Positions 1-12,205 of a DNA stretch of 64,000 bases are shown in pieces. The stretch's first letter is position 1. Every line of letters begins with the position of its first letter. Below the pieces are notes generated by a model. The model ran no database searches, was not told where the DNA came from, and saw nothing but the letters and a program-made list of their open reading frames with translations. Source of the stretch: Lentisphaeria bacterium UBA4640 (GTDB taxonomy: Bacteria; Verrucomicrobiota; Lentisphaeria; Victivallales; UBA1829); contig DHMO01000005.1 of the NCBI GenBank assembly GCA_002405835.1, positions 62,001 to 126,000 of the forward strand, in the 5' to 3' direction. Made by a program: the position numbers and the translations under genes.

Positions 1-40
1 AGAGCCATCGGATATCGGGACTTTCTTGAATCCTTTCCCG

Positions 41-844
41 TCAGAATCCCAGCTTGCGCATCCAGACGGCGGCGAGGTCGGGCCAGACGCGGACTTCGGG
101 GAAGTCGGGGTGCGTGCCAAGACCTAAACCATGATAACCGTAGGGGAAAATGTGCGTCTCAAACGGAATCTTCTGGCGGCGCAAAGCCAAAGCAAATTCC
201 AGCGTGTTTTCCACTGGAACGGCATTGTCCTCGGCGGTGTGCCAGAGGAAGGCCGGAGGCGTATCCGGACGGACACGTGTTTCCCACGAATACGGAGCGT
301 AGGCGGCGTGATCCTCCGTGCCGAGAAGCTGCTGGAAAGAACCGAAGTGCGCTTTGCCCTCCTGACATGTTATCACAGGATAACAGAGAATCAGCATGTC
401 CGGACGCGCAGAGACAGAATCGCATTCATCGCCGTTGTCCGCTTTGATTTCGTCAAACACAATGCCCGTTGAACAGGCAAGGTGTCCGCCGGCGGAAAAA
501 CCGAGAACCGCAATCTTGTCGGGCTTGATTTTCCACTCATCCGCATGGGCGCGGACAATCTTGACGGCGCGGAGCGCGTCTTCCTGCGGGGCGGGCCAGC
601 GGTACGGAGCAACACGGTATTCCAGAACAAAAGCGTGGAATCCGAGCGAATTGAAGCGTTCCGCAACCACGCCGCCCTCGTGCGGGGCGCGGGCATGGTA
701 GCCGCCGCCCGGGAGGACGATGACACAGCCGCGCACTTTGTCGCCGGGCAGGAGATAGGGCGTGAGATAGGGCTGGAACGAATCCGTTTCGCCGGGAGCG
801 GCCTTGCGGTCGCTCCACAGCATCATTTTCGGTTCAAGTTTCAT
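41..844 (-). CDS. alpha/beta hydrolase, probable acetyl-sugar (xylan) esterase
   Basis: A 267-residue alpha/beta-hydrolase of the BD-FAE/esterase-lipase type. The oxyanion-hole segment PGGGYH is at about 45-50 and the nucleophile elbow GFSAGG at 115-120, making Ser117 the nucleophile. The likely acid is Asp206 in AEDNAVP and the base His238 in GYHGLG. There is no signal peptide, so it should act in the cytoplasm. It lies 10 bp downstream of the GH2 beta-galactosidase on the same strand and is probably cotranscribed with it. The inferred role is removal of acyl groups from imported oligosaccharides. Enzymes of this group are often annotated as acetylxylan esterases; the exact substrate cannot be read from the sequence. 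Confidence 0.85.
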   Translation of the reverse strand: MKLEPKMMLWSDRKAAPGETDSFQPYLTPYLLPGDKVRGCVIVLPGGGYHARAPHEGGVVAERFNSLGFHAFVLEYRVAPYRWPAPQEDALRAVKIVRAHADEWKIKPDKIAVLGFSAGGHLACSTGIVFDEIKADNGDECDSVSARPDMLILCYPVITCQEGKAHFGSFQQLLGTEDHAAYAPYSWETRVRPDTPPAFLWHTAEDNAVPVENTLEFALALRRQKIPFETHIFPYGYHGLGLGTHPDFPEVRVWPDLAAVWMRKLGF

Positions 845-854
845 CGACAGCGCC

Positions 855-3998
<3,144 letters not shown>

Positions 3999-4039
3999 TT
4001 AAGTTTGGTGTTTTTGCATTGAATGTAAATATTATGACT

Positions 4040-4067
4040 AATATATCCGTTTTGAGAGGATAATCAA
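4040..4067 (-). promoter_or_regulatory. putative promoter of lacZ
   Basis: On the minus strand, TTGATT (4067-4062) and TATATT (4045-4040) are separated by 16 bp, about 60 bp upstream of the lacZ start. The same -35/-10 pair with the same spacing recurs upstream of the polysaccharide operon near 52.9 kb. Confidence 0.5.
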
Positions 4068-4107
4068 GCGTGGAAACTATTTTTTTGAACTTATTTTTTG
4101 ATGATCC

Positions 4108-4141
4108 GGCAATAAAAAAGGCGGAACCGGAGTTCCGCCTT
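4108..4141 (-). terminator. rho-independent terminator of the oad operon
   Basis: A perfect 10-bp inverted repeat AAGGCGGAAC/GTTCCGCCTT (4118-4127 and 4132-4141) has a 4-nt loop. In the minus direction it is followed by a T-rich tract, 23 bp after the oadB stop codon. Confidence 0.88.
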
Positions 4142-4164
4142 CTGAGATGCTTTTGCAAGCCGGA

Positions 4165-6003
4165 TCAGAGTCCGCCGAGAGCTTTGAGAAGCACACCGGC
4201 AGCGACAGCCGAACCGATAACACCAGCAACGTTCGGGCCCATGGCGTGCATGAGGAGGAAGTTCTGGGGATCGTATTCGAGACCGACTTTGTTGACGACT
4301 CGAGCGGCCATCGGGACGGCGGAGACGCCGGCGGCGCCGATCAGCGGGTTCATCTTTTCCTTCGAGAAGATGTTGAGGATCTTCGCGAGGATGATGCCGC
4401 CGGTGGTACCGACGCAGAACGCGACGCAGCCGAGAACCAGGATGCCGAGGGTCTGGATGCTGAGGAACTGGTCAGCGGAGAGTTTGGAACCGACCGAGAG
4501 ACCGAGGAAGATGGTGACGATGTTGATCAGAGCGTTCTGAGCGGTGTCGCTCAGGCGGTCGACCACGCCGACTTCCTTCATGAAGTTTCCGAGCATCAGC
4601 ATGCCGATCAGCGGAGCGGCGTCAGGCAGCAGGAATGCGCAGAGGAACGTGATGAGGAGCGGGAAGCAGACCTTCTCCAGCTTGGAAACGGTGCGGAGCT
4701 GTTTCATGCGGATCAGGCGTTCAGCCTTGGTGGTCATGGCGCGCATGATCGGGGGCTGGATGATCGGCACGAGAGCCATATAGGAGTATGCCGCAACCGC
4801 GACAGCACCGAGCAGTTTCGGAGAGAGACGCGAGGTCAGGAAGATCGAGGTCGGGCCGTCCGCACCGCCGATGATACCGATGGAGGCTGCGTCCTTGATG
4901 TCGAACTCAATTCCGCACTTGGAGAGAACAAGCGCACCGATGAGGGCGAAGAAGATGCCCAGCTGTGCGCCGCCGCCGAGAAGGGCGGTTTTCGGGTTCG
5001 CGATCAGGGGCCCGAAGTCGGTCATTGCACCGACGCCCATGAAGATCAGCAGCGGGAAGACGCCGGATTCGATACCGACGTTGTAGACCATTCCGAGCAG
5101 GCCGTCCGGACCGGAGATTCCGGCGAGCGGGATGTTGGAAAGGATTGCGCCGAAGCCGATCGGCAGGAGCAGCAGCGGTTCAAATTCCTTGAAGACTGCG
5201 AGGTAGAGGAGCAGCAGGGCGACGAGCATCATCAGCACGCGGCCGAGACCGAGGATCCAGGTCTGGCTGAAGTTTGCCTTCGTCTGGGTGATGATGTCGT
5301 AGATGCCGGTGCTGGTCCAGAGGTCGTAGAACATCTGACCCATGCCCGGGAGGGGTTTGAGCTTCTTGCCGTCCTGGGAGACGGAGTCGTGAACGAGGAG
5401 TTCCGGAGCCATGTAGGCGAGGATTTCTCCCGGCTCGATCGTGCCGGACGCCATGAGGGCGGGGCTGAATTCGAGGGGCAGGAAGTTGCCCATGTTCTTG
5501 ACTTTGGCTTTGCTGCGTCCGGGGATGTTGAGAACCATGATCTCGCGTCCCGGGGTGATTTTCTGGTGCTCCTGCATGGAGACGGAGTAGATGGTCGCGG
5601 GCTTGTTGGAGTCCTTGTAGACCATTGCGCAGCGGCCGTCGGGGAGTCTGTACCATTCGAAGACTTCATCCTCGTATTCGGGGAGGAAGGTCCACTTGGT
5701 CATGTCGATCTCACCTTTTTTGTACTTGCCGATTTTCGGGAGGTTGGCAAGGGGGATGCCGATGCCGTTGTCCGCGTCCTTGGCGAGAACCGCCTTCGGG
5801 TCGTAGGTGAGTTTCTGGTTCTTGTCAGTCTTGGCGTCGACGGAGGCTTTGGCCTCCGCCTTGACCGCCTTGACCTCCGCTTTCACGGTGTTTGTCGCCT
5901 TGTCGGTCGACACCGTGACCGTTTTCGCTTCCTGAGCGGAGACGGTCACGCAAAGTGCCGCAGCCGCGAAAGCGAGAGCGAAAGTTTTGAGTTTGGCGAA
6001 CAT
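4165..6003 (-). CDS. oadB: Na+-translocating oxaloacetate decarboxylase, beta subunit, with periplasmic N-terminal extension
   Basis: Membrane subunit of the biotin-dependent sodium pump: it decarboxylates carboxybiotin and exports Na+. The OadB core starts near residue 215, with many hydrophobic segments and the signature [10 protein letters not shown]; Asp382 corresponds to the Na+/H+-coupling Asp203 of Klebsiella OadB. At 612 residues it is about 180 longer than usual family members. The extra N-terminus begins with a convincing signal peptide (residues 1-23, ending VSA), then a Lys/Ala-rich stretch and a roughly 120-residue globular region of unknown function, which should face the periplasm. 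It lies 3 bp downstream of oadA and is the last gene of birA-oadG-oadA-oadB. The core assignment is secure; the role of the extension is unknown. Confidence 0.9.
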   Translation of the reverse strand: MFAKLKTFALAFAAAALCVTVSAQEAKTVTVSTDKATNTVKAEVKAVKAEAKASVDAKTDKNQKLTYDPKAVLAKDADNGIGIPLANLPKIGKYKKGEIDMTKWTFLPEYEDEVFEWYRLPDGRCAMVYKDSNKPATIYSVSMQEHQKITPGREIMVLNIPGRSKAKVKNMGNFLPLEFSPALMASGTIEPGEILAYMAPELLVHDSVSQDGKKLKPLPGMGQMFYDLWTSTGIYDIITQTKANFSQTWILGLGRVLMMLVALLLLYLAVFKEFEPLLLLPIGFGAILSNIPLAGISGPDGLLGMVYNVGIESGVFPLLIFMGVGAMTDFGPLIANPKTALLGGGAQLGIFFALIGALVLSKCGIEFDIKDAASIGIIGGADGPTSIFLTSRLSPKLLGAVAVAAYSYMALVPIIQPPIMRAMTTKAERLIRMKQLRTVSKLEKVCFPLLITFLCAFLLPDAAPLIGMLMLGNFMKEVGVVDRLSDTAQNALINIVTIFLGLSVGSKLSADQFLSIQTLGILVLGCVAFCVGTTGGIILAKILNIFSKEKMNPLIGAAGVSAVPMAARVVNKVGLEYDPQNFLLMHAMGPNVAGVIGSAVAAGVLLKALGGL

Positions 6004-6006
6004 TGA

Positions 6007-7830
6007 TTACTTCTCCTCAATGACGACAATCGCCTGGTCGGCGGTGATGACGTCTTTGGGTTCGACGAGGAATTCGACGACCGTACCGGCCTTTTCAGCC
6101 TTGACGGGGGTTTCCATCTTCATGGCTTCGATGACGAGCAGTTCATCGCCGGCGGCGACTTCATCGCCCGGCTGGACGCTCATGCGGACCACGGTGCCCG
6201 GGAGCGGGGATTTGACTTCGTAGGTGTTTCCGGATCCGGCAGCCTTCGGAGCTGCAGCAGCGGCGGCGCCGGTCGCGACGTTGACCTTGAAGGTCTTGCC
6301 GTCGACGGTGACGGTATCAGCGGAGACAACCTGGACGTTGAAGGACTTGCCTTCGACGGTCGCGGTGTAGGCGGCCGGGAGTTTGCCGGCGGGAGCGGCC
6401 TTCTTGTCCTCGTTGTAGCGGATTCCGAGCGGACGGTCGCCCTTGAGGAATGCGAGACCCTTGTCGCCGCAGGCTGCGATGATGAAGATGTTCTCGTCGG
6501 TGACCGGGAGATTGTTCTTCTGGAGGGTTTCGGTAGCGGGCTTGATGCCGAGAGCCGGGTTTGCGTCGTTGAGTTCAACAACGGACTTGGTGGTGGGTTC
6601 GAGACCGAGCTGTTCGGAAGCCCATTTGACAACCTGCGGATCGGGAGCGACCGGGGTCTTGCCGAAGTAGCCGAGGACCATCTTGCCGTAACCCTTCGGG
6701 TCGAGCTTCCAGGAACCGTCGGCGTTCTTGCCCATGACGGCGTTGCGGAATGCCTGCTGGAAGTAGAACTGGGAAACGGGGGTGACGGAGGTGCCGAAAC
6801 CGCCCTTGGCGACGACTTCGCGCATTTCCGCGATGCAGGCGTCGTACTTGTCGAGGCAGTTGTTGTCGCGCATCATCTGGGTGTTTGCTGTGAGAGCTCC
6901 GCCGGGCATCGGGCTGAAGATGATTTCCGGGGAGACCTGCATGGACTCCGGCGGCATGAAGTATTTCTTCAGGCAATCCTTGAAGATCTTCTCGACGCCG
7001 AGGATCTTTTCGGGATCGATGTCGAGGGTGTATTCTGTTCCGCGGAGTCTCTGGAACATGGTGAGGATGTCGGCTTCGCAGGTTCCGCCGGAGAGGGGAG
7101 CCATGGCGAGGTCGATGACGTCGGCGCCGGCTTCGATGGCGGCCATGTTGCAGGCGACGGCCATGCCCGCGGTGTCATGGGTGTGGAACTGGATTTCCTT
7201 GTCCTTGCCGATGAGGGCGCGGGCCTGTTTGATGGTTTCGTAGACGGTTGCCGGGGTGGAGGTTCCGGAAGCGTCTTTGAATGCGACGCTGTCAAACGGG
7301 ATGTCGCTGGCGAGGATCTCTTTGAGACGGTCAATGTAGAACTTCGGGGTGTGCGCGTATTCTTCATGGAGGTTCGGCGCGAGACCCATCATGGTGACGG
7401 TGATCTGGTGTTTGAGACCGTATTTTGCGATCGCTTTTCCGGAGACGTCGAGGTTGCGGACGTCGTTGAGAGCGTCGAAGTTGCGGATGGTGGTCATGCC
7501 GTGTTTCTTGAAGAGTTTGGCATGGAGGTCGATGATATCGCTGGACTGAGAGGAGAGACCGACGACGTTGACGCCGCGGGAGAGGGTCTGGAGGTTGACG
7601 TCCGGACCGACGGTCGCGCGCCATTTGTCCATCATTTCAAAGGCGTCTTCCTGGCAGTAGAAGTAGAGGCTCTGGAAGCGGGCGCCGCCGCCGATTTCGA
7701 TGTGGGAGATGCCGGCTTTGACCGCGGCTTCGAGAGCGGGGAGGAAGTCGTCGGTTTTGACACGGGCGCCGAGGCAGGACTGGAATCCGTCACGGAAAGA
7801 GCAGTCCATGAATTTGATTTTTTTTGCCAT
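6007..7830 (-). CDS. oadA: oxaloacetate decarboxylase alpha subunit (carboxyltransferase plus biotin carrier)
   Basis: A 607-residue protein. The N-terminal carboxyltransferase TIM barrel (about 5-290) has the metal/substrate motif DCSFRD around Asp9 and the carbamylated-lysine context VAFKDASG. A PYC_OADA helical domain follows to about 470. An Ala/Pro-rich linker leads to the biotinyl domain, with the target lysine Lys571 in EAMKMET. It transfers the carboxyl group of oxaloacetate to biotin for the beta subunit to decarboxylate. The canonical motif is usually D-T-T-L-R-D; DCSFRD is a variant. Without neighbours it could be read as pyruvate carboxylase subunit B, but oadB and an oadG-like gene flank it, which makes the decarboxylase assignment strong. 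Confidence 0.93.
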   Translation of the reverse strand: MAKKIKFMDCSFRDGFQSCLGARVKTDDFLPALEAAVKAGISHIEIGGGARFQSLYFYCQEDAFEMMDKWRATVGPDVNLQTLSRGVNVVGLSSQSSDIIDLHAKLFKKHGMTTIRNFDALNDVRNLDVSGKAIAKYGLKHQITVTMMGLAPNLHEEYAHTPKFYIDRLKEILASDIPFDSVAFKDASGTSTPATVYETIKQARALIGKDKEIQFHTHDTAGMAVACNMAAIEAGADVIDLAMAPLSGGTCEADILTMFQRLRGTEYTLDIDPEKILGVEKIFKDCLKKYFMPPESMQVSPEIIFSPMPGGALTANTQMMRDNNCLDKYDACIAEMREVVAKGGFGTSVTPVSQFYFQQAFRNAVMGKNADGSWKLDPKGYGKMVLGYFGKTPVAPDPQVVKWASEQLGLEPTTKSVVELNDANPALGIKPATETLQKNNLPVTDENIFIIAACGDKGLAFLKGDRPLGIRYNEDKKAAPAGKLPAAYTATVEGKSFNVQVVSADTVTVDGKTFKVNVATGAAAAAAPKAAGSGNTYEVKSPLPGTVVRMSVQPGDEVAAGDELLVIEAMKMETPVKAEKAGTVVEFLVEPKDVITADQAIVVIEEK

Positions 7831-7861
7831 TGTGTTGTCCTTTCAAAAGTACAATGTTTTT

Positions 7862-8101
7862 TTATTTGCCTGATTGAAACGCCTGGAGGGCGGCTGCCGC
7901 GGCGGCGGCTCTGAGCTGATCATCGCCTGCTTTGGCTTTTGCTGCGGATTTTTTCTTGGGGGCGGGGGCCGCCTTTTCAAGAACTCCGGCAAAAGGAGCG
8001 AGGACTTTCGCGAGGATATTCATGAAGAAGATCATCACGACAAGGAAGACCAGCACGGTGCCCATGCCGAGCACCATAAGTTTGATTCCATCCATAATCA
8101 T
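7862..8101 (-). CDS. oadG: OadG-family gamma subunit of the sodium-pump decarboxylase
   Basis: A 79-residue protein with one N-terminal transmembrane helix (about 8-31), then an Ala/Pro/Lys-rich cytoplasmic tail and a small alanine-rich end. This is the OadG layout, in which the gamma subunit anchors and assembles the alpha/beta complex. The ATG at 8101 was chosen because AAGGAAA lies at the right distance upstream and the hydrophobic helix starts there; the open frame continues upstream to 8185 but through low-complexity sequence. The gene lies directly upstream of oadA. The typical C-terminal metal-binding histidines of OadG are not evident. Identification rests on topology, size and context rather than on strong motifs. 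Confidence 0.8.
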   Translation of the reverse strand: MIMDGIKLMVLGMGTVLVFLVVMIFFMNILAKVLAPFAGVLEKAAPAPKKKSAAKAKAGDDQLRAAAAAAALQAFQSGK

Positions 8102-8154
8102 AACTTGTGTTTCCTTTTGGTTTTGTTGTTTTGTTGTTGTTTTCGGGTGTATTC

Positions 8155-8191
8155 CGTCAAACGGCCGCCGTGAGCCGGCGGGCATTTGACG
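8155..8191 (-). other. intercistronic imperfect palindrome between birA and oadG
   Basis: CGTCAAA (8155-8161) pairs with TTTGACG (8185-8191), and inside it CCGCCG (8165-8170) pairs with CGGCGG (8176-8181). There is no T-tract on either side, so a plain intrinsic terminator is unlikely. It could be an mRNA processing or stability element or a protein-binding site. Confidence 0.4.
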
Positions 8192-8935
8192 TTACACACC
8201 TCCGCCCGGAAGAATTTTAACATCGCCGCATGCGAATTCGCGCACAGCCCCGTTGTCTTCTTCCACGAGCAGTTTGCCTTCGTCCGTGATGTCTTTCGCC
8301 AGCGCTTCGTAAGCCTCGCCGTGGGGCGGGAGCAGCATGACGCGCTGTCCGATGATCCGGTTCCCCTGTTTCCAGAGAGAGTAAAGACGTTCCCGGTCGT
8401 TGATCCCGATAATATAATACCAGTTCAGGTAAACTGCCAGTTTTTCCGCAAAAATTTTCAGATCAATTTCGTGTTTTGTCTGTGCGAGCAGGGAAGTTGC
8501 GGGCTGTCCGATCGACGCCAGAGCTGTTTCGGGGAGGTTGACATTGACTCCGATTCCGCAGATGATTCCCGCGAGAGCGCCTTTGCGGATGACGCCTTCG
8601 CAGAGGATTCCGCTGAGTTTGCGGGAACCGATGAAGATGTCATTGGGCCATTTGATATAGGCTCCGTGTCCCGGAACGATATCGTTGAGCACCGAAAGAA
8701 CTGCGAGCGAGGAGACCATTGTTGCGTGAAACGGTTCTCCGAAGAGCTCCTTCATCACAAACGACGCATAGATGTTCCCGCGCGGGGAAAGCCACTTGCG
8801 TCCGAGCCTGCCGTGTCCGGAGGACTGGGTTTCGGCGAGGACGAGGGAGCCGTCGGACAAAGAATCGAAATTCTTTGCCGCGTAGGTATTTGTGGAATCG
8901 ACTTCCGTTAAATAAAGAATTTTGTCCATGGTCAT
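8192..8935 (-). CDS. birA: biotin--protein ligase (class I, no DNA-binding domain)
   Basis: A 247-residue biotin protein ligase. The biotin/AMP loop GRLGRKW is at 42-48, KWPND at 95-99, and Lys106 in RKLSG contacts biotin. The chain starts directly with the catalytic domain (LYLTEVDSTN), so it lacks the HTH repressor domain of E. coli BirA and should only attach biotin, not regulate transcription. Its place directly upstream of oadG-oadA fits the need to biotinylate Lys571 of OadA. The reading frame begins a few bases after the PEPCK terminator T-run, and ATGACCATGG has no clear Shine-Dalgarno sequence; either ATG may be used, and expression may depend on read-through from pckG. Confidence 0.88.
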   Translation of the reverse strand: MTMDKILYLTEVDSTNTYAAKNFDSLSDGSLVLAETQSSGHGRLGRKWLSPRGNIYASFVMKELFGEPFHATMVSSLAVLSVLNDIVPGHGAYIKWPNDIFIGSRKLSGILCEGVIRKGALAGIICGIGVNVNLPETALASIGQPATSLLAQTKHEIDLKIFAEKLAVYLNWYYIIGINDRERLYSLWKQGNRIIGQRVMLLPPHGEAYEALAKDITDEGKLLVEEDNGAVREFACGDVKILPGGGV

Positions 8936-8943
8936 TTGTGTTA

Positions 8944-8982
8944 CAAAAAAACGCCGAATGCGCGGGATAAGCGCATCCGGCG
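8944..8982 (-). terminator. rho-independent terminator downstream of pckG
   Basis: CGCCGAATGCGC (8952-8963) pairs with GCGCATCCGGCG (8971-8982) with one A-C mismatch and a 7-nt loop. In the minus direction it is followed by seven Ts. It lies between pckG and birA. Confidence 0.85.
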
Positions 8983-9012
8983 GGATTCCGGATGATTGAT
9001 CCGGCGGATCAC

Positions 9013-10854
9013 TTACTTGGAGAGACGCTCTTCAAGCTGTGCAAGCTGGTTCGCGAGCTCCTTCGGGAGACGGTCGAACTTCTTGTAGTGTTCCTTGATC
9101 ATTTCGACTTCCTTCTTCCATCCTTCGATGTCGAGGGAGAGCAGCTGCTTCATGTCGTCTTCAGTGACTTCATTTTCGATGCCGGTGCGGTCGATTGCAT
9201 CCACGGTCGGCATGTAACCGATCGGGGTTTCGACAGCCTTGCCTTCACCGTCGCAGCGTTCGAAGATCCACTTGAGGACACGGCTGTTGTCGCCGAATCC
9301 GGGCCAGAGCCACTTGCCTTCCGGGGTCTTGCGGAACCAGTTGACGCAGAAGATCTTCGGGAGCTTGGCGCCGACGTGCTTGCCGATGTCGAGCCAGTGC
9401 TGGAAGTAGTCGCCCATGTTGTATCCGCAGAACGGAAGCATTGCGAACGGGTCGCGGCGGACGGTGCCGGCCTTGACGTCGAGGGCAGCTGCGGTCACTT
9501 CGGAACCGACGGAGGAGCCGATCATCACGCCATGTTCCCAGGAGAGGGACTGGTAGACGAGCGGGAGGGTGGACGGACGGCGTCCGCCGAAGAGGAATGC
9601 GTCAATGGGAACGCCGGCAGGATCTTCCCAGTTCGGGGCGATCGCGGGGCAGTTCTTGGCGCGTGCGGAGAAACGGGCGTTCGGGTGAGCGGCCTTGACC
9701 GGCTTGCCTTCGGCATCGGTCTGACCCATTTCCCAGACGTTGCCTCTCCAGTCGATGAGTTTTTCACCCGGCTTGAGGGGAACGTCGATGCCTTCCCACC
9801 AAATGTCGCCGTTTTCACGGAGAGCGCAGTTGGTGAAGATGGTCTCTTTCGCGCAGGAGAGCATTGCGTTCTTGTTGGACTTCATGGAGGTTCCGGGAGC
9901 GACGCCGAAGAAACCGTTTTCCGGGTTGATGGCGTAGAGTCTGCCGTCGTTGCCGAACTTCATCCATGCGATATCGTCGCCGATGGTTTCGACTTTCCAG
10001 CCCGGGATGGTCGGAATGAGCATCGCGAGGTTGGTCTTTCCGCAGGCGGACGGGAATGCGCCGGTGACGTACTTGACTTCGCCTTTCGGGTTGGTGAGCT
10101 TGAGGATGAGCATGTGCTCAGCCATCCAGCCTTCATCGCGGGCCTGAACGGTTGCGATACGGAGAGCGAGGCACTTCTTGCCGAGGATGGCGTTGCCGCC
10201 GTAACCGGATCCGAAGGACCAGATTTCGCGGGTTTCGGGGAACTGGGCAATGTATTTCTTGTCCATCGGGGCGCACGGCCAGACGCCGTTGTCCTTGGCG
10301 CCGTTTTCGAGCGGCTTGCCGACGGAGTGGATGCAGGGGACGAATTCGCCGTCGGTTCCGAGGACTTCGAGAACCTTGTTGCCGACGCGGGTCATGACGT
10401 GCATGTTGATCACAACATAAGCGGAGTCGGTGATTTCAACGCCGATTTTGGCGATGTTGGAGCCGACGGGGCCCATGGAGTAGGGGATGACGTACATGGT
10501 TCTGCCGTGCATGCAGCCCTTGTAGAGAGCTCTCATTTCGGCTTTCAGCTTGACGGGGTCGATCCAGTGGTTGGTCGGGCCTGCGTCTTCTTCTTTTTCA
10601 GAAGCGATGAAGGTACGGGCTTCAACGCGGGCGACGTCGGACGGGTCACTGCGGAAAAGCACGCAGTCCGGGCGGAGTTTGCTGTTGAGTCTGGTTGCGA
10701 GTCCGGCCTTGACGAGTTCGTCACAGAGACCATAGTACTCGGTGTTGGTGCCGTCGCACCAGTAAATGGCATCCGGCTCGCAGAGCTCGGCCCATTCCTT
10801 GACCCAAGCCACGAGTTTCGCGTGGTTCGGGGCGGCGTTCAATTCTTTTGTCAT
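9013..10854 (-). CDS. pckG: phosphoenolpyruvate carboxykinase (GTP)
   Basis: A 613-residue GTP-type PEPCK that interconverts PEP and oxaloacetate with GDP/GTP in the cytoplasm. The P-loop [10 protein letters not shown] contains the reactive cysteine (Cys271, human Cys288), followed by the kinase-2 motif GDDIAW. ATG 10854 was chosen because GGAGG lies just upstream and a TTGAAA-17-TATAGT promoter lies about 45 bp further up; the open frame extends to 10977 but crosses that promoter. In a fermenter the enzyme probably runs toward oxaloacetate and succinate, linking to the neighbouring oxaloacetate decarboxylase pump. Length and motifs match the GTP family, not the ATP family. Confidence 0.95.
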   Translation of the reverse strand: MTKELNAAPNHAKLVAWVKEWAELCEPDAIYWCDGTNTEYYGLCDELVKAGLATRLNSKLRPDCVLFRSDPSDVARVEARTFIASEKEEDAGPTNHWIDPVKLKAEMRALYKGCMHGRTMYVIPYSMGPVGSNIAKIGVEITDSAYVVINMHVMTRVGNKVLEVLGTDGEFVPCIHSVGKPLENGAKDNGVWPCAPMDKKYIAQFPETREIWSFGSGYGGNAILGKKCLALRIATVQARDEGWMAEHMLILKLTNPKGEVKYVTGAFPSACGKTNLAMLIPTIPGWKVETIGDDIAWMKFGNDGRLYAINPENGFFGVAPGTSMKSNKNAMLSCAKETIFTNCALRENGDIWWEGIDVPLKPGEKLIDWRGNVWEMGQTDAEGKPVKAAHPNARFSARAKNCPAIAPNWEDPAGVPIDAFLFGGRRPSTLPLVYQSLSWEHGVMIGSSVGSEVTAAALDVKAGTVRRDPFAMLPFCGYNMGDYFQHWLDIGKHVGAKLPKIFCVNWFRKTPEGKWLWPGFGDNSRVLKWIFERCDGEGKAVETPIGYMPTVDAIDRTGIENEVTEDDMKQLLSLDIEGWKKEVEMIKEHYKKFDRLPKELANQLAQLEERLSK

Positions 10855-10897
10855 GAATAAACCTCCGGTTAGAGTTGTTTCTTCTTGAATACGCGGT

Positions 10898-10926
10898 ACT
10901 ATACAGCCGGAATTCTCTTTTTTCAA
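10898..10926 (-). promoter_or_regulatory. putative sigma70-type promoter of pckG
   Basis: On the minus strand, TTGAAA (10926-10921), a 17-bp spacer and TATAGT (10903-10898) lie upstream of a GGAGG ribosome-binding site and the pckG ATG. Confidence 0.6.
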
Positions 10927-10984
10927 GTGTTTCCACAACCCTTTTTTGATTAAAAGTTGGTTTGTGAACAGAATCACAGCTCAG

Positions 10985-11028
10985 TACCTGAAATAAAATG
11001 TCCGCCGCATTGGTGCGGCGAACATTTT
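10985..11028 (-). terminator. rho-independent terminator after nifS
   Basis: AAAATGT-C-CGCCGCA (10995-11009) pairs with TGCGGCG-A-ACATTTT (11014-11028), with a 4-nt loop. An ATTTC tail follows in the minus direction, 10 bp after the nifS stop. Confidence 0.78.
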
Positions 11029-11038
11029 CAAGCGAGCG

Positions 11039-12196
11039 TCAGTTCTTCCAGTACGGGGAGATTTCGCGCAGACGCGCGATGACCGGCGGAAGTTTTTCCA
11101 GCACAAAATCCACTTCCTCCTCCGTGTTGTAGCGGGAGAAGCTGAAGCGGATGGCGCCGTGGGCGGCGGTATAGGGGACGCCCATGGCACGCAGAACATG
11201 CGAGGGTTCCAGGCTGCCGGTTGTGCAGGCGCTTCCGCTCGAAGCGCAGATCCCGTGCATGTTCAGAAGCATCAGAATGGATTCGCCTTCGATGTATTCG
11301 AAGGAGATGTTGCTGGTGTTCGGAAGACGGTGCTCGACGTCGCCGTTCAGACGGGTCGAGGGGAGTTTCAAAAGCGCGGTTTCGAGTTTGTCGCGCAGAG
11401 CTTTCACTTTCGTGTTTTCTGTTGCGAAATTGGCTTTTGCGAGTTCGGCGGCTTTGCCGAGGGCGACGATGCTTGCGACGTTTTCCGTGCCTGCACGGCG
11501 GCTGCGTTCCTGGTGTCCTCCGATGATGAAGGGATGGAAGCGGACGCCGCGTCTGACGTAAAGCGCGCCGACGCCTTTCGGGGCGTGGAGTTTGTGTCCG
11601 GAAAGACTCAGCATGTCGATCGGCATGTTTTTCAGATCCATCTGAACCTTGCCGACGGCCTGGACGGCGTCGGTGTGGAAGAGCGCGCCCTGGCTGTGCG
11701 CGAGTTCACCGAGTTCCGCGACGGGGTAGATGTTTCCGATCTCATTGTTCGCCCACATGACGGAAACGACGGCGGTGTCTGCGTCGATCATTTCTCGGGC
11801 GCATTCCATATCGAGCCGGCCTTTGGAGTCGACGGGGATATGGGAGACTGTGTAGCCGCGGCGTTCAAGGTCTTTGGCGAGCGCGAGAATTGCGGGGTGT
11901 TCCATGCAGGAAACGACGATTTTGCGGCGTTTCGGGCAGAAGCTCAAGGCGCTGTGGATTGCGGCGTTGTCGCTTTCTGTTCCGCAGCTGGTGAAGATGA
12001 CTTCGGAGGTCTGTGCACCGAGGAGGTCGGCGAGCTTTGCGCGGGCGTCTTCCACATGCGCGGCGACCTGTCCGCCGAACGTGTGGATGCTCGACGGGTT
12101 GCCGTAGAGTTCCGTGAGGAACGGGCGCATCGCCTCGAACGCTTCGGGAGCGACCGCCGTGGTGGCGTTGTTGTCAAGATAGATGATCTTTTCCAT
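11039..12196 (-). CDS. nifS: cysteine desulfurase (NifS/IscS class)
   Basis: A 385-residue PLP enzyme that converts cysteine to alanine and hands a persulfide sulfur to the Fe-S scaffold. The PLP lysine is Lys202 in SGHKLHAPKG. The catalytic loop cysteine is Cys324 in SGSACTTGS, the short-loop context of class I (NifS/IscS) enzymes. It lies 9 bp downstream of nifU, so the pair forms a compact Fe-S assembly operon closed by a terminator. No nitrogenase genes are present; in anaerobes a NifU/NifS pair commonly serves general Fe-S assembly, here perhaps also for HydE and the hydrogenase it implies. Confidence 0.94.
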   Translation of the reverse strand: MEKIIYLDNNATTAVAPEAFEAMRPFLTELYGNPSSIHTFGGQVAAHVEDARAKLADLLGAQTSEVIFTSCGTESDNAAIHSALSFCPKRRKIVVSCMEHPAILALAKDLERRGYTVSHIPVDSKGRLDMECAREMIDADTAVVSVMWANNEIGNIYPVAELGELAHSQGALFHTDAVQAVGKVQMDLKNMPIDMLSLSGHKLHAPKGVGALYVRRGVRFHPFIIGGHQERSRRAGTENVASIVALGKAAELAKANFATENTKVKALRDKLETALLKLPSTRLNGDVEHRLPNTSNISFEYIEGESILMLLNMHGICASSGSACTTGSLEPSHVLRAMGVPYTAAHGAIRFSFSRYNTEEEVDFVLEKLPPVIARLREISPYWKN

Positions 12197-12205
12197 GATT
12201 CACGC

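Noticed and set aside
4147..6006. 619-codon plus-strand ORF opposite oadB
   Set aside because: It covers oadB almost exactly, has an acidic/glutamine-rich nonsense composition, and no domain; a codon-bias shadow.
7862..8192. BirA operator between birA and oadG
   Set aside because: This BirA has no HTH domain and the palindrome does not resemble known biotin operators.
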